From Hyphomicrobiales bacterium (lineage in GTDB: Bacteria; Pseudomonadota; Alphaproteobacteria; Rhizobiales; Xanthobacteraceae): 39,856 nt of DNA. Every line of letters begins with the position of its first letter. The stretch's first letter is position 1. Position numbers and translations under genes: made by a program. The DNA lies in NCBI GenBank assembly GCA_017305595.1, contig JAFKKL010000060.1, positions 1 through 39,856 of the forward strand, given 5' to 3'. Below are positions 7,781-15,372 of the stretch, one piece after another. The notes under the pieces are model-generated. The model did no database searches and had not been told where the DNA came from. It was given only the letters and a program-made list of their open reading frames with translations.

Positions 7781-9142
7781 TTACTTCCGCACGCAGATCA
7801 CGCGCACCATCGCCGCCTTCACATCCTTCGCGGTGCCGTCCATCGCAACATCGTTGCTCTTGAGAAAACCGCGCACGATATCCGCCGGCACCAGCATCGC
7901 CTGCGGCGCGGCGGTGCCCGCCACGGGTCCCGCCAACTGAATCGGCCGCAATTGCGCGATGCCCGCGAACTGACCGCCGGCATCGAGTGCGGCGGCGCCG
8001 GCGAAGCCGAGGCCGGGCACCGGCGTCAGCGACAACGCGCCGTTGGTGCCGGTCGGCGTCACGCTTGCTCGCGCGCTGCTCACGGCCGCGCCGCCGCCCT
8101 GGCTGCGCGGATCGGTGATGCCGGTCAGAGTCACCTCGGATTTCGCCGCCGCATTGCCGAGCGCCAAGGCCGCGAGATCGCGCGCGCCGTAGATGCGCAG
8201 CAGGGCGAGGTCGTGGCTCTTGTCCTCCGCGACCTTGTCGGCATTGCCGTGACCGGCGATGACGATGGACTGGCAACCTTCGATCGGCTGGCGGTCGGTG
8301 ACGATAAAACCCTTGCCGCTGACGATGACGCCGCTGGCGTATTCGACGCTCTTGCGCGGCGGTGGGCCGACTGCCTGCGCGCCGGTCGGAAACGGATTGA
8401 ACGCGCTCGACATCGCGATCACCACCGGCTCCATCGCGGCCTTGCTCGCCTCGTCGTAATGAATGGTCAGCAGCCGCACCTCATCGCCGCGCAACTGGCC
8501 GCGCATGTAAAAATTCTTCGCGCCTTGACCGGTTCCCTGCGTGCCGGAGAGCACGAAGAAATCCGGCTTCACCGTCGAATAGGTCACCTTGCGGTCGGCC
8601 GCGGCGCGCTCTTGCGTGGCGAGTTTGGCGGTTGTGATGTCGGCCTGCTTGCGCCGCGTCAGCGATATCTCGACCGAGCCCGACGCCGCGCGCCAATGCG
8701 TGCCGTTGGCGTCGCTGGTCTGTTGCGGCGCGAGTTTCGACGGCAGGCCGGTGCGCATTCCGGTGCCGGGATCGCCGATCAGTTTCCAGCCGACATTGGC
8801 TTGCAATTTCTTCGCGCTCGCGGCGAGTTGTTCGCGCTCCTGCGGATTGAGCACGCCGGTCGGCTGGCTCTTGCGGCCGGTCTGGTACGCCTTGATCGCG
8901 GTCACCAGGCGATCGCTGGCCTCACCGTTGATCAAGCCGTTATACTTGCCGACCCACGCCAGATCCGACTGGATCGCCTGCCGCTCACCCTGCGATAGCG
9001 CCTTGATGGTGTCGAGCGGGGTTTGCGTCGCCGGCGGCACGGCGACGGTCGCAACCGGCTTCGGCTTGATGCCGGCCGGCTGGGCGGCGGCGGGCAGCGC
9101 CGTTGCGGCGAGAATCAGCGTTGTGGAGATCAGCAGTCTCAT
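7781..9142 (-). CDS. exported peptidoglycan-binding/trypsin-like protein lacking catalytic His and Ser (probable pseudoprotease)
   Basis: From ATG 9142 the product has 453 residues with a signal peptide MRLLISTTLILAATALPAAA-Q. Residues ~44-100 look like a peptidoglycan-binding repeat (QSDLAWVGKYNGLINGEASD, then AIKAYQ). Residues ~260-420 follow the HtrA/trypsin plan: SGVIVSGKGFIVTD, then SHDLALLRI with the catalytic Asp311. The expected TNAHVVEGC reads TDRQPIEGC (His to Gln285). The expected GNSGG reads GFAGA (Ser to Ala381). It therefore cannot be a classical serine protease and may bind rather than cut. In-frame ATGs at 9166 and 9235 exist; 9142 best fits the signal peptide, though its Shine-Dalgarno is weak. 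Confidence 0.7.
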   Translation of the reverse strand: MRLLISTTLILAATALPAAAQPAGIKPKPVATVAVPPATQTPLDTIKALSQGERQAIQSDLAWVGKYNGLINGEASDRLVTAIKAYQTGRKSQPTGVLNPQEREQLAASAKKLQANVGWKLIGDPGTGMRTGLPSKLAPQQTSDANGTHWRAASGSVEISLTRRKQADITTAKLATQERAAADRKVTYSTVKPDFFVLSGTQGTGQGAKNFYMRGQLRGDEVRLLTIHYDEASKAAMEPVVIAMSSAFNPFPTGAQAVGPPPRKSVEYASGVIVSGKGFIVTDRQPIEGCQSIVIAGHGNADKVAEDKSHDLALLRIYGARDLAALALGNAAAKSEVTLTGITDPRSQGGGAAVSSARASVTPTGTNGALSLTPVPGLGFAGAAALDAGGQFAGIAQLRPIQLAGPVAGTAAPQAMLVPADIVRGFLKSNDVAMDGTAKDVKAAMVRVICVRK

Positions 9143-9304
9143 GAGCGGATTTTTGTCGGGTTGCATGGCCTCGTCTGACTGCCAATGAAGCATAGATGAT
9201 AGGTCGGCAAAAGCGGCCGCGAGGTTCGATGCCAAAAGGTTCGATGCCTTGGGTGCGCGGTGCCGTGCTACAACGCGGGCGTCATATCAGGATATCGCTT
9301 CACC

Positions 9305-10105
9305 ATGCTCTCCCCCGAAGAACTCGAACGCTATGCCCGCCACATCGTGATGCGCGAGGTCGGCGGCCCCGGCCAGACGAAACTCAAGGCGGCGCGGGTG
9401 CTGTCGATCGGCGCCGGCGGGCTCGGCGCGCCGGCCCAGATGTATCTCGCCGCCGCCGGCGTCGGCACCTTGGGCGTGGTCGATGACGACGTGGTGACGC
9501 TGTCCAACCTGCAACGCCAGATCATCCACACCACGCCGGACGTAGGCCACCGCAAGGTCGATAGCGCGGCGTCCGCCATTGCGGCGCTCAATCCGCACGT
9601 CGCTTTCCGCGCGCATCACATGCGGCTCGATGCATCAAACGCGATGGATCTGCTGGCGGACTACGACATCGTCGCCGACGGGTCGGACAATTTTGCCACG
9701 CGCTATCTGGTGGCGGATGCGTGTTACCTCGCAAAAAAAACGCTGGTGACCGGTGCGCTCGGCGTGTTCGACGCTTCGCTGACCACGATTCGCGCGCACG
9801 AGACGAACGCGGACGGCGTTCTCAACCCGACCTATCGCTGCCTGTTTCCGGAAGCTCCGCCGCCCGGCACCGTGCCGGCCTGCGCCGAGGCCGGCGTGAT
9901 GGGCGCGCTGGCGGGGACGCTCGGCTCGCTGATGGCGCTGGAAGTGATCCGCGAGATCGTCGGTTTCGGCGAAGGGCTGGTCGGTCGCCTCTTGATGATC
10001 GACGCCCGCGCGATGCGCTTCGAGACGCTGCGCTACGCGCGTGATCCCGCCAATCCGCTCAATGGCGACAACCCGACGATTACCGATTTGAGCGGGTATC
10101 GCTAG
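9305..10105 (+). CDS. moeB: MoeB/ThiF/HesA-family sulfur-carrier adenylyltransferase
   Basis: E1-like enzyme that adenylates the C-terminus of MoaD- or ThiS-type carriers. Its 266 residues show LERYARHIVMREVGGPGQ, the ATP-binding SIGAGGLGAPAQMYLAAAGVG, VTLSNLQRQIIH with the Arg finger, and ADGSDNFATRYLVADAC. The PACAEAGVMG segment near residue 193 has the Cys conserved in the family. The zinc-binding CxxC pairs of E. coli MoeB are not preserved: one side reads PTYRCLFPE and the C-terminus has no CxxC. MoeB is the best guess, but a ThiF role is possible because no mo- or thi- genes are adjacent. ATG 9305 is preferred over 9260 because the family starts at LSPEELERY. Confidence 0.85.
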   Translation: MLSPEELERYARHIVMREVGGPGQTKLKAARVLSIGAGGLGAPAQMYLAAAGVGTLGVVDDDVVTLSNLQRQIIHTTPDVGHRKVDSAASAIAALNPHVAFRAHHMRLDASNAMDLLADYDIVADGSDNFATRYLVADACYLAKKTLVTGALGVFDASLTTIRAHETNADGVLNPTYRCLFPEAPPPGTVPACAEAGVMGALAGTLGSLMALEVIREIVGFGEGLVGRLLMIDARAMRFETLRYARDPANPLNGDNPTITDLSGYR

Positions 10106-10115
10106 ACTAACCGAG

Positions 10116-10208
10116 CCGTCATGCTGAGGTGGTCTTGCGGAGCAAGACCCTCGAAGCGCGACGGCGTCATCCTTCGAGGCTCGCTTCGCTCGCACCTCAG
10201 GATGACGG
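10116..10208. repeat. CTGAGGTG...CACCTCAGGATGACGG repeat, copy 1
   Basis: CCGTCATGCTGAGGTG at the left is the complement of CACCTCAGGATGACGG at the right. Inner arms GCGAGC-type and CCTCGAAG / CTTCGAGG also pair. A second copy lies at 18379-18481. It fills the gap between the convergent moeB and acyl-CoA synthetase genes, where it could act as a two-way 3'-end hairpin. Confidence 0.8.
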
Positions 10209-10220
10209 AGTCTTTGCCCA

Positions 10221-11804
10221 CTACTCAGCCGCCGCCGCGAGGTAGCGCTGGCGCAGTTCGCGCTTGAGCAGTTTGCCGCTGGGATTTTTCGGCAGGCTGT
10301 CGACGAAGATGACGCGTTTCGGTGTCTTGAAGTGCGCCATCGCCTTCGCGCAATGATCGATCACCGCGCTTTCGGTGAGCGATTGACCGGCCTTCACCAC
10401 AATGATCGCGGTCACCGCTTCGATCCAGCGCGGATCGGGCAGGCCGACCACGGCGACTTCGGAGACTTCCGGCAGCCGGTAGATCATCTCCTCGACTTCG
10501 CGGCTGGCGACGTTCTCGCCGCCGGTCTTGATCATGTCCTTCCGCCGGTCGACGACGGTGATGTAACCCTCGTCGTCGATGGTGGCGAGGTCGCCGGAGT
10601 GAAACCAGCCGCCGAAGAAGGCTTCCGCCGTCTTCTCCGGATTGTTGTAGTAGCCCGATAACAGATGCGGCGAGCGATGCACGATCTCGCCGACTTCGCC
10701 GACCGCGACGTCTTCCATCGCGTCGTTGACGACGCGGGTTTCGACATTGATGACGGGCTTGCCGGCGGAGCCGGCCTTGCGCAACTGGTCCTCCGGTTTC
10801 AGCACGGTGGCGACCGGCGCAATTTCGGTCTGGCCGTAGAAATTCCAGAACCGCACATTGGGCAGGCGGCGCTGCAATTCGAGCAGCACTTCGACCGGCA
10901 TGATCGATGCGCCGTAATAGCCTTTTTGCAGGCTGCTCAGATCGGTGGTGTCGAAATGAGGCGAGCGCAGCATCCCGATCCACACCGTCGGCGGCGCGAA
11001 GAACGAGGTCACGCCGTGCTGCGCGATCAGCGACAGGATCAGGTCCGGCGCAGGCTGGCCGATGATGACGCTGGTGCCGCCGAGATAGGTCGCCGGTCCG
11101 AGGAACACGTCGAGCTGCGCGCAGTGATAGAGCGGCAGCGCGTGCAGCATGACGTCATCTTCCGCCATGTCGCCGTCAATGACGCAGCTCGTATACTGCC
11201 ACATCACCGCGTCGTGGCTCAGCATCGCGCCCTTCGGCAACGATTCCGTGCCGCTGGTGTAGATGATCTGGGCGAGATCACGGCTGTCGACATAGGTGTT
11301 CAGCGGCAAAGCGTCGGCGTCGAGCAGGTCGTCGAAAGTCGTCATGCCGGTGGGTGGCGCGGACGGCTGTTCGCCGGGCAGCCAAACCAGCGATTTCACC
11401 GCGCAATCCTTGGCGGATGCCGCGCGCCCGGCGTCGATGAAGTCCGGACCGACCGCGAGCACCGTCGCGCCGGAGCTTGCGAGGATGAAGCGGATTTCGT
11501 CCGGATTGAGCATGAAGTTGATCGGCACGATCACCGCGCCGATGCGCGCCAGTGCGAAGCGCAGCGCGGCAAAGGCATGGGAATTGCGTGACAGCACCGC
11601 GACGCGATCGCCCTTGGCGACGCCGTATTTGCCGAGCCCGCGCCCGAGACGGTCGCAGAGCGTATTGAACTCCGCATAGGTCCACGTCACAGCGCCGCAC
11701 TTGATCGCGGTCTTGTGGCCCAGCCGCTTTGCCGAGCGGCGCAGCACGTCGCCGATGTTCTGGCTGCGCGCGTGCTGAATGGTGGTGGCAAGATCGTCGG
11801 TCAT
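10221..11804 (-). CDS. acyl-CoA synthetase (AMP-forming, FadD-like)
   Basis: ANL-superfamily ligase that activates a carboxylic acid as acyl-AMP and passes it to CoA. Over 527 residues it shows the P-loop IIYTSGTESLPKGAMLSH, FWNFYGQTEIAPVAT (A5), GWFHSGDLATIDDEGYI (A7), VDRRKDMIKTGGENVAS (A8, hinge), and the A10 lysine motif KNPSGKLLKRELR. The substrate is unknown; the sequence is of the long/medium-chain fatty acyl or aryl type. ATG 11804 has GGAAA upstream and gives the usual N-terminus; the frame runs on to 11960 without family similarity. It lies downstream of the hydroxyacid dehydrogenase on the same strand with a 152-base gap. Confidence 0.9.
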   Translation of the reverse strand: MTDDLATTIQHARSQNIGDVLRRSAKRLGHKTAIKCGAVTWTYAEFNTLCDRLGRGLGKYGVAKGDRVAVLSRNSHAFAALRFALARIGAVIVPINFMLNPDEIRFILASSGATVLAVGPDFIDAGRAASAKDCAVKSLVWLPGEQPSAPPTGMTTFDDLLDADALPLNTYVDSRDLAQIIYTSGTESLPKGAMLSHDAVMWQYTSCVIDGDMAEDDVMLHALPLYHCAQLDVFLGPATYLGGTSVIIGQPAPDLILSLIAQHGVTSFFAPPTVWIGMLRSPHFDTTDLSSLQKGYYGASIMPVEVLLELQRRLPNVRFWNFYGQTEIAPVATVLKPEDQLRKAGSAGKPVINVETRVVNDAMEDVAVGEVGEIVHRSPHLLSGYYNNPEKTAEAFFGGWFHSGDLATIDDEGYITVVDRRKDMIKTGGENVASREVEEMIYRLPEVSEVAVVGLPDPRWIEAVTAIIVVKAGQSLTESAVIDHCAKAMAHFKTPKRVIFVDSLPKNPSGKLLKRELRQRYLAAAAE

Positions 11805-11956
11805 GGCGTTTCCGGTCCCTGGCATGTCGCGTTTCCAGAACCGTAACAAGTGCGCTTCACGCCCGCAATTCGGCGCAGTCCCGCAACGGTTTTGCGGAAA
11901 CGCGGCAGCGACGATGGCTGGACTGGCGACCTCGCAGCAGCGAAGAACCGGTACCC

Positions 11957-12958
11957 TCACACCATGCTGGGCAGGATGCGGTCCGGCGGCTTGTGGGCGT
12001 CGAGGAAGGTGCGGATGTTGATGATGACCTTCTCGCCCATCTCGACACGGCCCTCGATGGTGGCGGAGCCCATGTGCGGCAGCAGCACCACGCGGCCCGC
12101 CTTGGCGAGGCGGACCAGCTTCGGATTGACGGCGGGTTCGTGCTCGTAGACGTCGAGGCCGGCGCCGGCGATCTCGCCGGTCTCGATCAGCTTGGTCATG
12201 GTATCCTCGTCGATGACCGTGCCGCGCGCGGTGTTGACGATGTAGGCGTCCTTGCGGATCAGCTTCAGCCGCCGTGCCGACAGCAGATGGAACGTCGCCG
12301 GCGTATGCGGGCAGTTGATGGAAATGATGTCCATCCGCGCCAGCATCTGGTCGAGCGAATCCCAGTAGGTCGCGCCGAGTTCGTCGGCGATCTTCGGCGC
12401 CACCGGCTTGCGGTTGTGGTAGTGGATCTGCAGGCCGAAGGCGCGGGCGCGGCGCGCCACCGCCTGGCCGATGCGGCCCATGCCGATGATGCCGAGCCGC
12501 TTGCCGCCCAGCCGCTTGCCCAGCATCCAGGTCGGCGACCAGCCCGGCCAGTCCTTGCCCTCCGGCACGATGTTGGCACCTTCGATCATGCGCCGCGGCA
12601 CCGCAAGGATCAGCGCCATGGTCATGTCGGCGGTGTCTTCGGTCAGTACGCGCGGCGTGTTGGTAATGGTGATGCCGCGGGCGTGGGCGGCGGCGACATC
12701 GATATTGTCGACGCCGTTGCCGAACTGCGCGATCAGCTTCAGTTGCGGTCCGGCCTGCTTGATCAACTCCTCGTTGATCTCGTCGGTCACGGTCGGCACC
12801 AGAACGTCGGCGGTGCGCATCGCCTCCGCCAGTTCGTCCTGGCTCATGGCGTGATCGTCGAGATTGAGGCGGGCATCGAACAGTTCGCGCATTCGCGTCT
12901 CGATGGAGTCCGGCAGCGTGCGCGTGACCACGACGAGGGGTTTTTTCTTAGCCGCCAT
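11957..12958 (-). CDS. D-isomer-specific 2-hydroxyacid dehydrogenase (glyoxylate/hydroxypyruvate reductase type)
   Basis: NAD(P)-dependent enzyme that interconverts 2-oxoacids and D-2-hydroxyacids, most likely glyoxylate or hydroxypyruvate reduction. Seen: IAQFGNGVDNIDV, the Rossmann motif LGIIGMGRIGQAVARRARAFG, and the catalytic residues Arg in NTARGTVIDE (residue ~245), Glu in DVYEHEP and His in LLPHMGSAT. The 333 residues match GyaR/GhrB-type enzymes. ATG 12958 is preceded by GGGAGGA at ideal spacing; a TTG two codons earlier is less likely. Substrate specificity is inference. Confidence 0.88.
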   Translation of the reverse strand: MAAKKKPLVVVTRTLPDSIETRMRELFDARLNLDDHAMSQDELAEAMRTADVLVPTVTDEINEELIKQAGPQLKLIAQFGNGVDNIDVAAAHARGITITNTPRVLTEDTADMTMALILAVPRRMIEGANIVPEGKDWPGWSPTWMLGKRLGGKRLGIIGMGRIGQAVARRARAFGLQIHYHNRKPVAPKIADELGATYWDSLDQMLARMDIISINCPHTPATFHLLSARRLKLIRKDAYIVNTARGTVIDEDTMTKLIETGEIAGAGLDVYEHEPAVNPKLVRLAKAGRVVLLPHMGSATIEGRVEMGEKVIINIRTFLDAHKPPDRILPSMV

Positions 12959-13300
12959 GATCAAGTCCTCCCGCCGCCGCGTCGTCCGGCCGTCGATAGC
13001 CGCTGCGAAGCCGATGTTATCTCGTGCGAACTTCGGGCTTGGGCCACGCCTGTTCAGTCCTCATTAACCGGGGTGTTCGAAACTGCAGCTGCCGCACTGA
13101 TTTCGGATATCCACGGTCTCCGCGACAGCCTGTCGGGCGCACCCACGTGCGTGCCGGATGGCTGGCGTCGAACCCTCTCTAGCAGAAGGCCGGGCCAAGA
13201 CAAGAACCCCGCCGATGTCCGGATCAGCTCGCGGAACCGGGTCGCGCACGGGGGTGCGTGGCCAGACCAGTGACGTTGCGGAGAGTTGAGGGGCAGGTTG
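12959..13300. other. intergenic region between divergent genes, no gene seen
   Basis: 342 bases separate the hydroxyacid dehydrogenase (minus) from the SH3-domain gene (plus). I see no credible ORF, tRNA or repeat arms shared with the other intergenic elements. Small hairpins such as CGCAC-GGGG-GTGCG near 13245 exist but have no T-run. It probably holds the two divergent promoters, which I could not place with confidence. Confidence 0.5.
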
Positions 13301-13816
13301 ATGGCGTTGAAGGGAGTTCTGGCGTTCGTGGCGGGTGGCGCGTTGCTGCTGGCGGGAGGCGCGGCGATGGCCGCGGCGGTTGGCTCAGCCAGCGGTTTGC
13401 CGATCCCGCGTTATGTCAGCCTCAAGTCCGATCACGTCAACGTGCGACTCGGCCCCACCAAGGATAATGAGGTGAGCTGGATCTACACCAGGTCCGGCCT
13501 GCCGGTGGAGGTCACCGCCGAGTTCGAGAACTGGCGGCGGGTACGCGATTCCGAAGGCGCCGAGGGTTGGGTCTATCACTCGCTGCTGTCGGGCCGCCGC
13601 ACTGCGGTGGTGACGATGAAATCCAAGGACGAGCTGGCCTCGCTGTATGACCGCCCCGACGCCAAGAGCGCGGTCGCGGCCCGCTTGCAGGCCGGCGTGG
13701 TGGCGCAGGTCAAGCGCTGCAACAGCGGCTGGTGCCACATCACCGGTGAGGGTTTCGACGGCTGGATCGAGCAGCCGCGGCTGTGGGGCGTCTACGCCGA
13801 CGAGAAGGTGAACTGA
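13301..13816 (+). CDS. periplasmic SH3-domain protein
   Basis: 171-residue exported protein: hydrophobic leader ALKGVLAFVAGGALLLAGGAAMAAA, then two bacterial SH3-like units. The first has VSLKSDHVNVRLGPTKDNEVSWIY, VEVTAEFENWRRVRDSEGAEGWV and YHSLLSGRRTAVV. The second has SLYDRPDAKSAVAARLQAGVVAQV, CNSGWCHI and GFDGWIEQPRLWGVY. Such proteins are usually envelope-located and often bind cell-wall peptides. ATG 13301 follows GAGGGG at good spacing; an upstream TTG at 13286 is less likely. It is convergent with irr across a shared terminator. The exact role is unknown. Confidence 0.82.
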   Translation: MALKGVLAFVAGGALLLAGGAAMAAAVGSASGLPIPRYVSLKSDHVNVRLGPTKDNEVSWIYTRSGLPVEVTAEFENWRRVRDSEGAEGWVYHSLLSGRRTAVVTMKSKDELASLYDRPDAKSAVAARLQAGVVAQVKRCNSGWCHITGEGFDGWIEQPRLWGVYADEKVN

Positions 13817-13862
13817 GCAGGCTCGCCGTCGCCACGCGCGGCGATGGCAAAGGCACAAAAGC

Positions 13863-13891
13863 AAAGCCCCCGAACATCGTTCGAGGGCTTT
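13863..13891. terminator. bidirectional intrinsic terminator between the SH3 gene and irr
   Basis: AAAGCCCCCGAA (13863-13874) pairs with TTCGAGGGCTTT (13880-13891) over a short loop, with one mismatch. The A and T ends give a U-tract in both directions. It sits 47 bases past the SH3 stop and 29 bases past the irr stop on the opposite strand, so it can serve both convergent genes. Confidence 0.85.
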
Positions 13892-13919
13892 ATCATTTTG
13901 AAATCGTGGGCCCTGGCGT

Positions 13920-14405
13920 TCAGCGCTTCTTGCGCAGGCGAACCACCATGTCGACACGGCTGATCTCGTAGCCTTCCGGCACGTCGGGCATCTTTTGCAG
14001 CATCAGGTTCGGCTCGTGAATGTCCACCAGCTCGTGGCTGTTCTCGAGATAGAAGTGATGATGCGTCGAGACGTTGGTGTCGAAATAGGTCTTGGTGCCG
14101 TCGACGCTGACCTGACGCAGCAGGCCGGCATCGGTCAACTGGTTGAGGGTGTTGTAGACGGTCGCCAGCGACACCGGCACCTTGGCGTGGGTGGCTTCCT
14201 CGTAGAGCATTTCCGCGGTGAGGTGGCGGTCACCCTTGCCGAACAGCAGCCAGCCGAGCGCCATGCGCTGCCGGGTCGGCCGCAGGCCCACCGACTGCAG
14301 CATTTCGTTGACGTCATGCCACGGGCAGCCGGTCAGCGCCGGATGGCGGCCCGGAACCGTCATCGCCTCGGCGACGTCAGCCATGGTCGCGGATTTGTCG
14401 TCCAT
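13920..14405 (-). CDS. irr: iron response regulator Irr (Fur superfamily)
   Basis: Irr is the global iron/haem regulator of Rhizobiales. It acts under iron limitation and is degraded when haem binds. The 161-residue product carries the haem-regulatory motif GCPWHD (Cys27-Pro28) that marks Bradyrhizobium-type Irr, and the HHH cluster at ~115-117 (second haem site). It has the Fur winged helix GLRPTRQRMALGWLLF...HLTAEMLYEEA...VSLATVYNTLNQLTDAGLL. I chose ATG 14405; a GTG at 14420 would add five residues. A good promoter lies just upstream. It is divergent from fabA. Confidence 0.95.
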   Translation of the reverse strand: MDDKSATMADVAEAMTVPGRHPALTGCPWHDVNEMLQSVGLRPTRQRMALGWLLFGKGDRHLTAEMLYEEATHAKVPVSLATVYNTLNQLTDAGLLRQVSVDGTKTYFDTNVSTHHHFYLENSHELVDIHEPNLMLQKMPDVPEGYEISRVDMVVRLRKKR

Positions 14406-14456
14406 CTTCACTTCAGGCACCCAATCAGCCCTTCAACGCGAGAACACTAGGCCCTT

Positions 14457-14484
14457 ATTATAGGGATGCCGGGATTAGATGCAA
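14457..14484 (-). promoter_or_regulatory. candidate irr promoter
   Basis: On the minus strand TTGCAT (14484-14479) and a perfect TATAAT (14462-14457) are 16 bases apart. The expected start point near 14450 gives a leader of ~45 bases before ATG 14405. irr of Bradyrhizobium is known to be repressed by Fur at its promoter; I do not see a classical Fur box here. Confidence 0.6.
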
Positions 14485-14685
14485 GTTTTTCGCAACTAGA
14501 ACGGCCGGTGGCAACCTGAAGGCCGTAAGTGCCTGCGCGGGCGGCAAATCGCTGCGGGCAAGGCCCCCGCAATTGCTTTGCCAGCCTCAAAGCCCGTGTT
14601 AGAGAGCGAATCGGCCTGCCAATCAGGGTTGGTGCCAAGACTAGCGATCATCAACGCTGCGATCATAAGGCGAAAGGCGGGCGAC

Positions 14686-15201
14686 ATGCAGGACAAGCGT
14701 GGCAGTTATGAATACGAGGACCTGCTGGCCTGTGGCCGCGGGGAATTGTTCGGGCCGGGAAATGCCCAACTGCCGCTGCCGCCGATGCTGATGTTCGACC
14801 GCATCACCGAAATCTCCGAGACCGGCGGCGAGTACGGCAAGGGCGTGGTTCGTGCGGAACTCGACGTCAAATCCGATCTCTGGTTCTTCGGCTGCCATTT
14901 CAAGGGCGATCCGGTGATGCCGGGATGCCTCGGCCTCGACGCGATGTGGCAGATGGTCGGCTTTTTCCTCGGCTGGTCCGGCGGCCCCGGCCCCGGCCGC
15001 GCGCTCGGCCTCGGTGAACTGAAGTTTTCCGGCCAGGTGCTGCCGAACATCAGCAAGGTGGTCTACACCGTCGACATCAAGCGCGTGATGCGCTCCAAAT
15101 TGTGGCTCGGCATCGCCGACGGCTCGCTTTCCGCCGATGGCGAGATTATCTACCGCGCCAAGGATTTGCGGGTCGGGCTGTTCAAGCAGGCGGCTGCCTG
15201 A
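14686..15201 (+). CDS. fabA: 3-hydroxyacyl-[acyl-carrier-protein] dehydratase/isomerase FabA
   Basis: Dehydrates 3-hydroxydecanoyl-ACP and isomerises trans-2 to cis-3-decenoyl-ACP, the entry to unsaturated fatty acids. The 171 residues match E. coli Fab[24 protein letters not shown], then [23 protein letters not shown] with the catalytic His71 and Asp85, then [14 protein letters not shown] 14686 is chosen because the family starts at this point; the frame remains open upstream. It is first of fabA-fabB-fabI, with 171 bases before fabB. The neighbouring irr is divergent. Confidence 0.97.
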   Translation: MQDKRGSYEYEDLLACGRGELFGPGNAQLPLPPMLMFDRITEISETGGEYGKGVVRAELDVKSDLWFFGCHFKGDPVMPGCLGLDAMWQMVGFFLGWSGGPGPGRALGLGELKFSGQVLPNISKVVYTVDIKRVMRSKLWLGIADGSLSADGEIIYRAKDLRVGLFKQAAA

Positions 15202-15281
15202 GCCGGTGAGCGTCGCACAATCGTCATACGATCCGCTTCCGCACGGCATTGTCGGACACGCGCGATCATCGGATCGGCGGC

Positions 15282-15295
15282 GTGACGTAAATCAC
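15282..15295 (+). promoter_or_regulatory. GTGA-N6-TCAC dyad upstream of fabB
   Basis: GTGACGTAAATCAC is a 4+4 inverted repeat with six-base spacing, the geometry of a CRP/FNR-type half-site pair. It lies 78 bases before the fabB start in the fabA-fabB gap. The match is short and could be chance, and no regulator is identified. Confidence 0.25.
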
Positions 15296-15372
15296 AATTT
15301 TCAGGCCGCCATCGCGACGTTATGTTGCGCTGACGGATTTTGGGGATCAACGCAGGGACAGGCGAGGCAAAT

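Noticed and set aside
13060-13100. GGTGTTCGAAAC resembling a tRNA T-loop
   Set aside because: No pairing T-stem, anticodon arm or acceptor stem could be formed around it.
12300-13273. Long plus-strand open frames opposite the hydroxyacid dehydrogenase and similar antisense frames elsewhere
   Set aside because: High-GC codon shadow: His/Arg/Asp-rich, low-complexity translations with no domain, lying opposite well-conserved genes.
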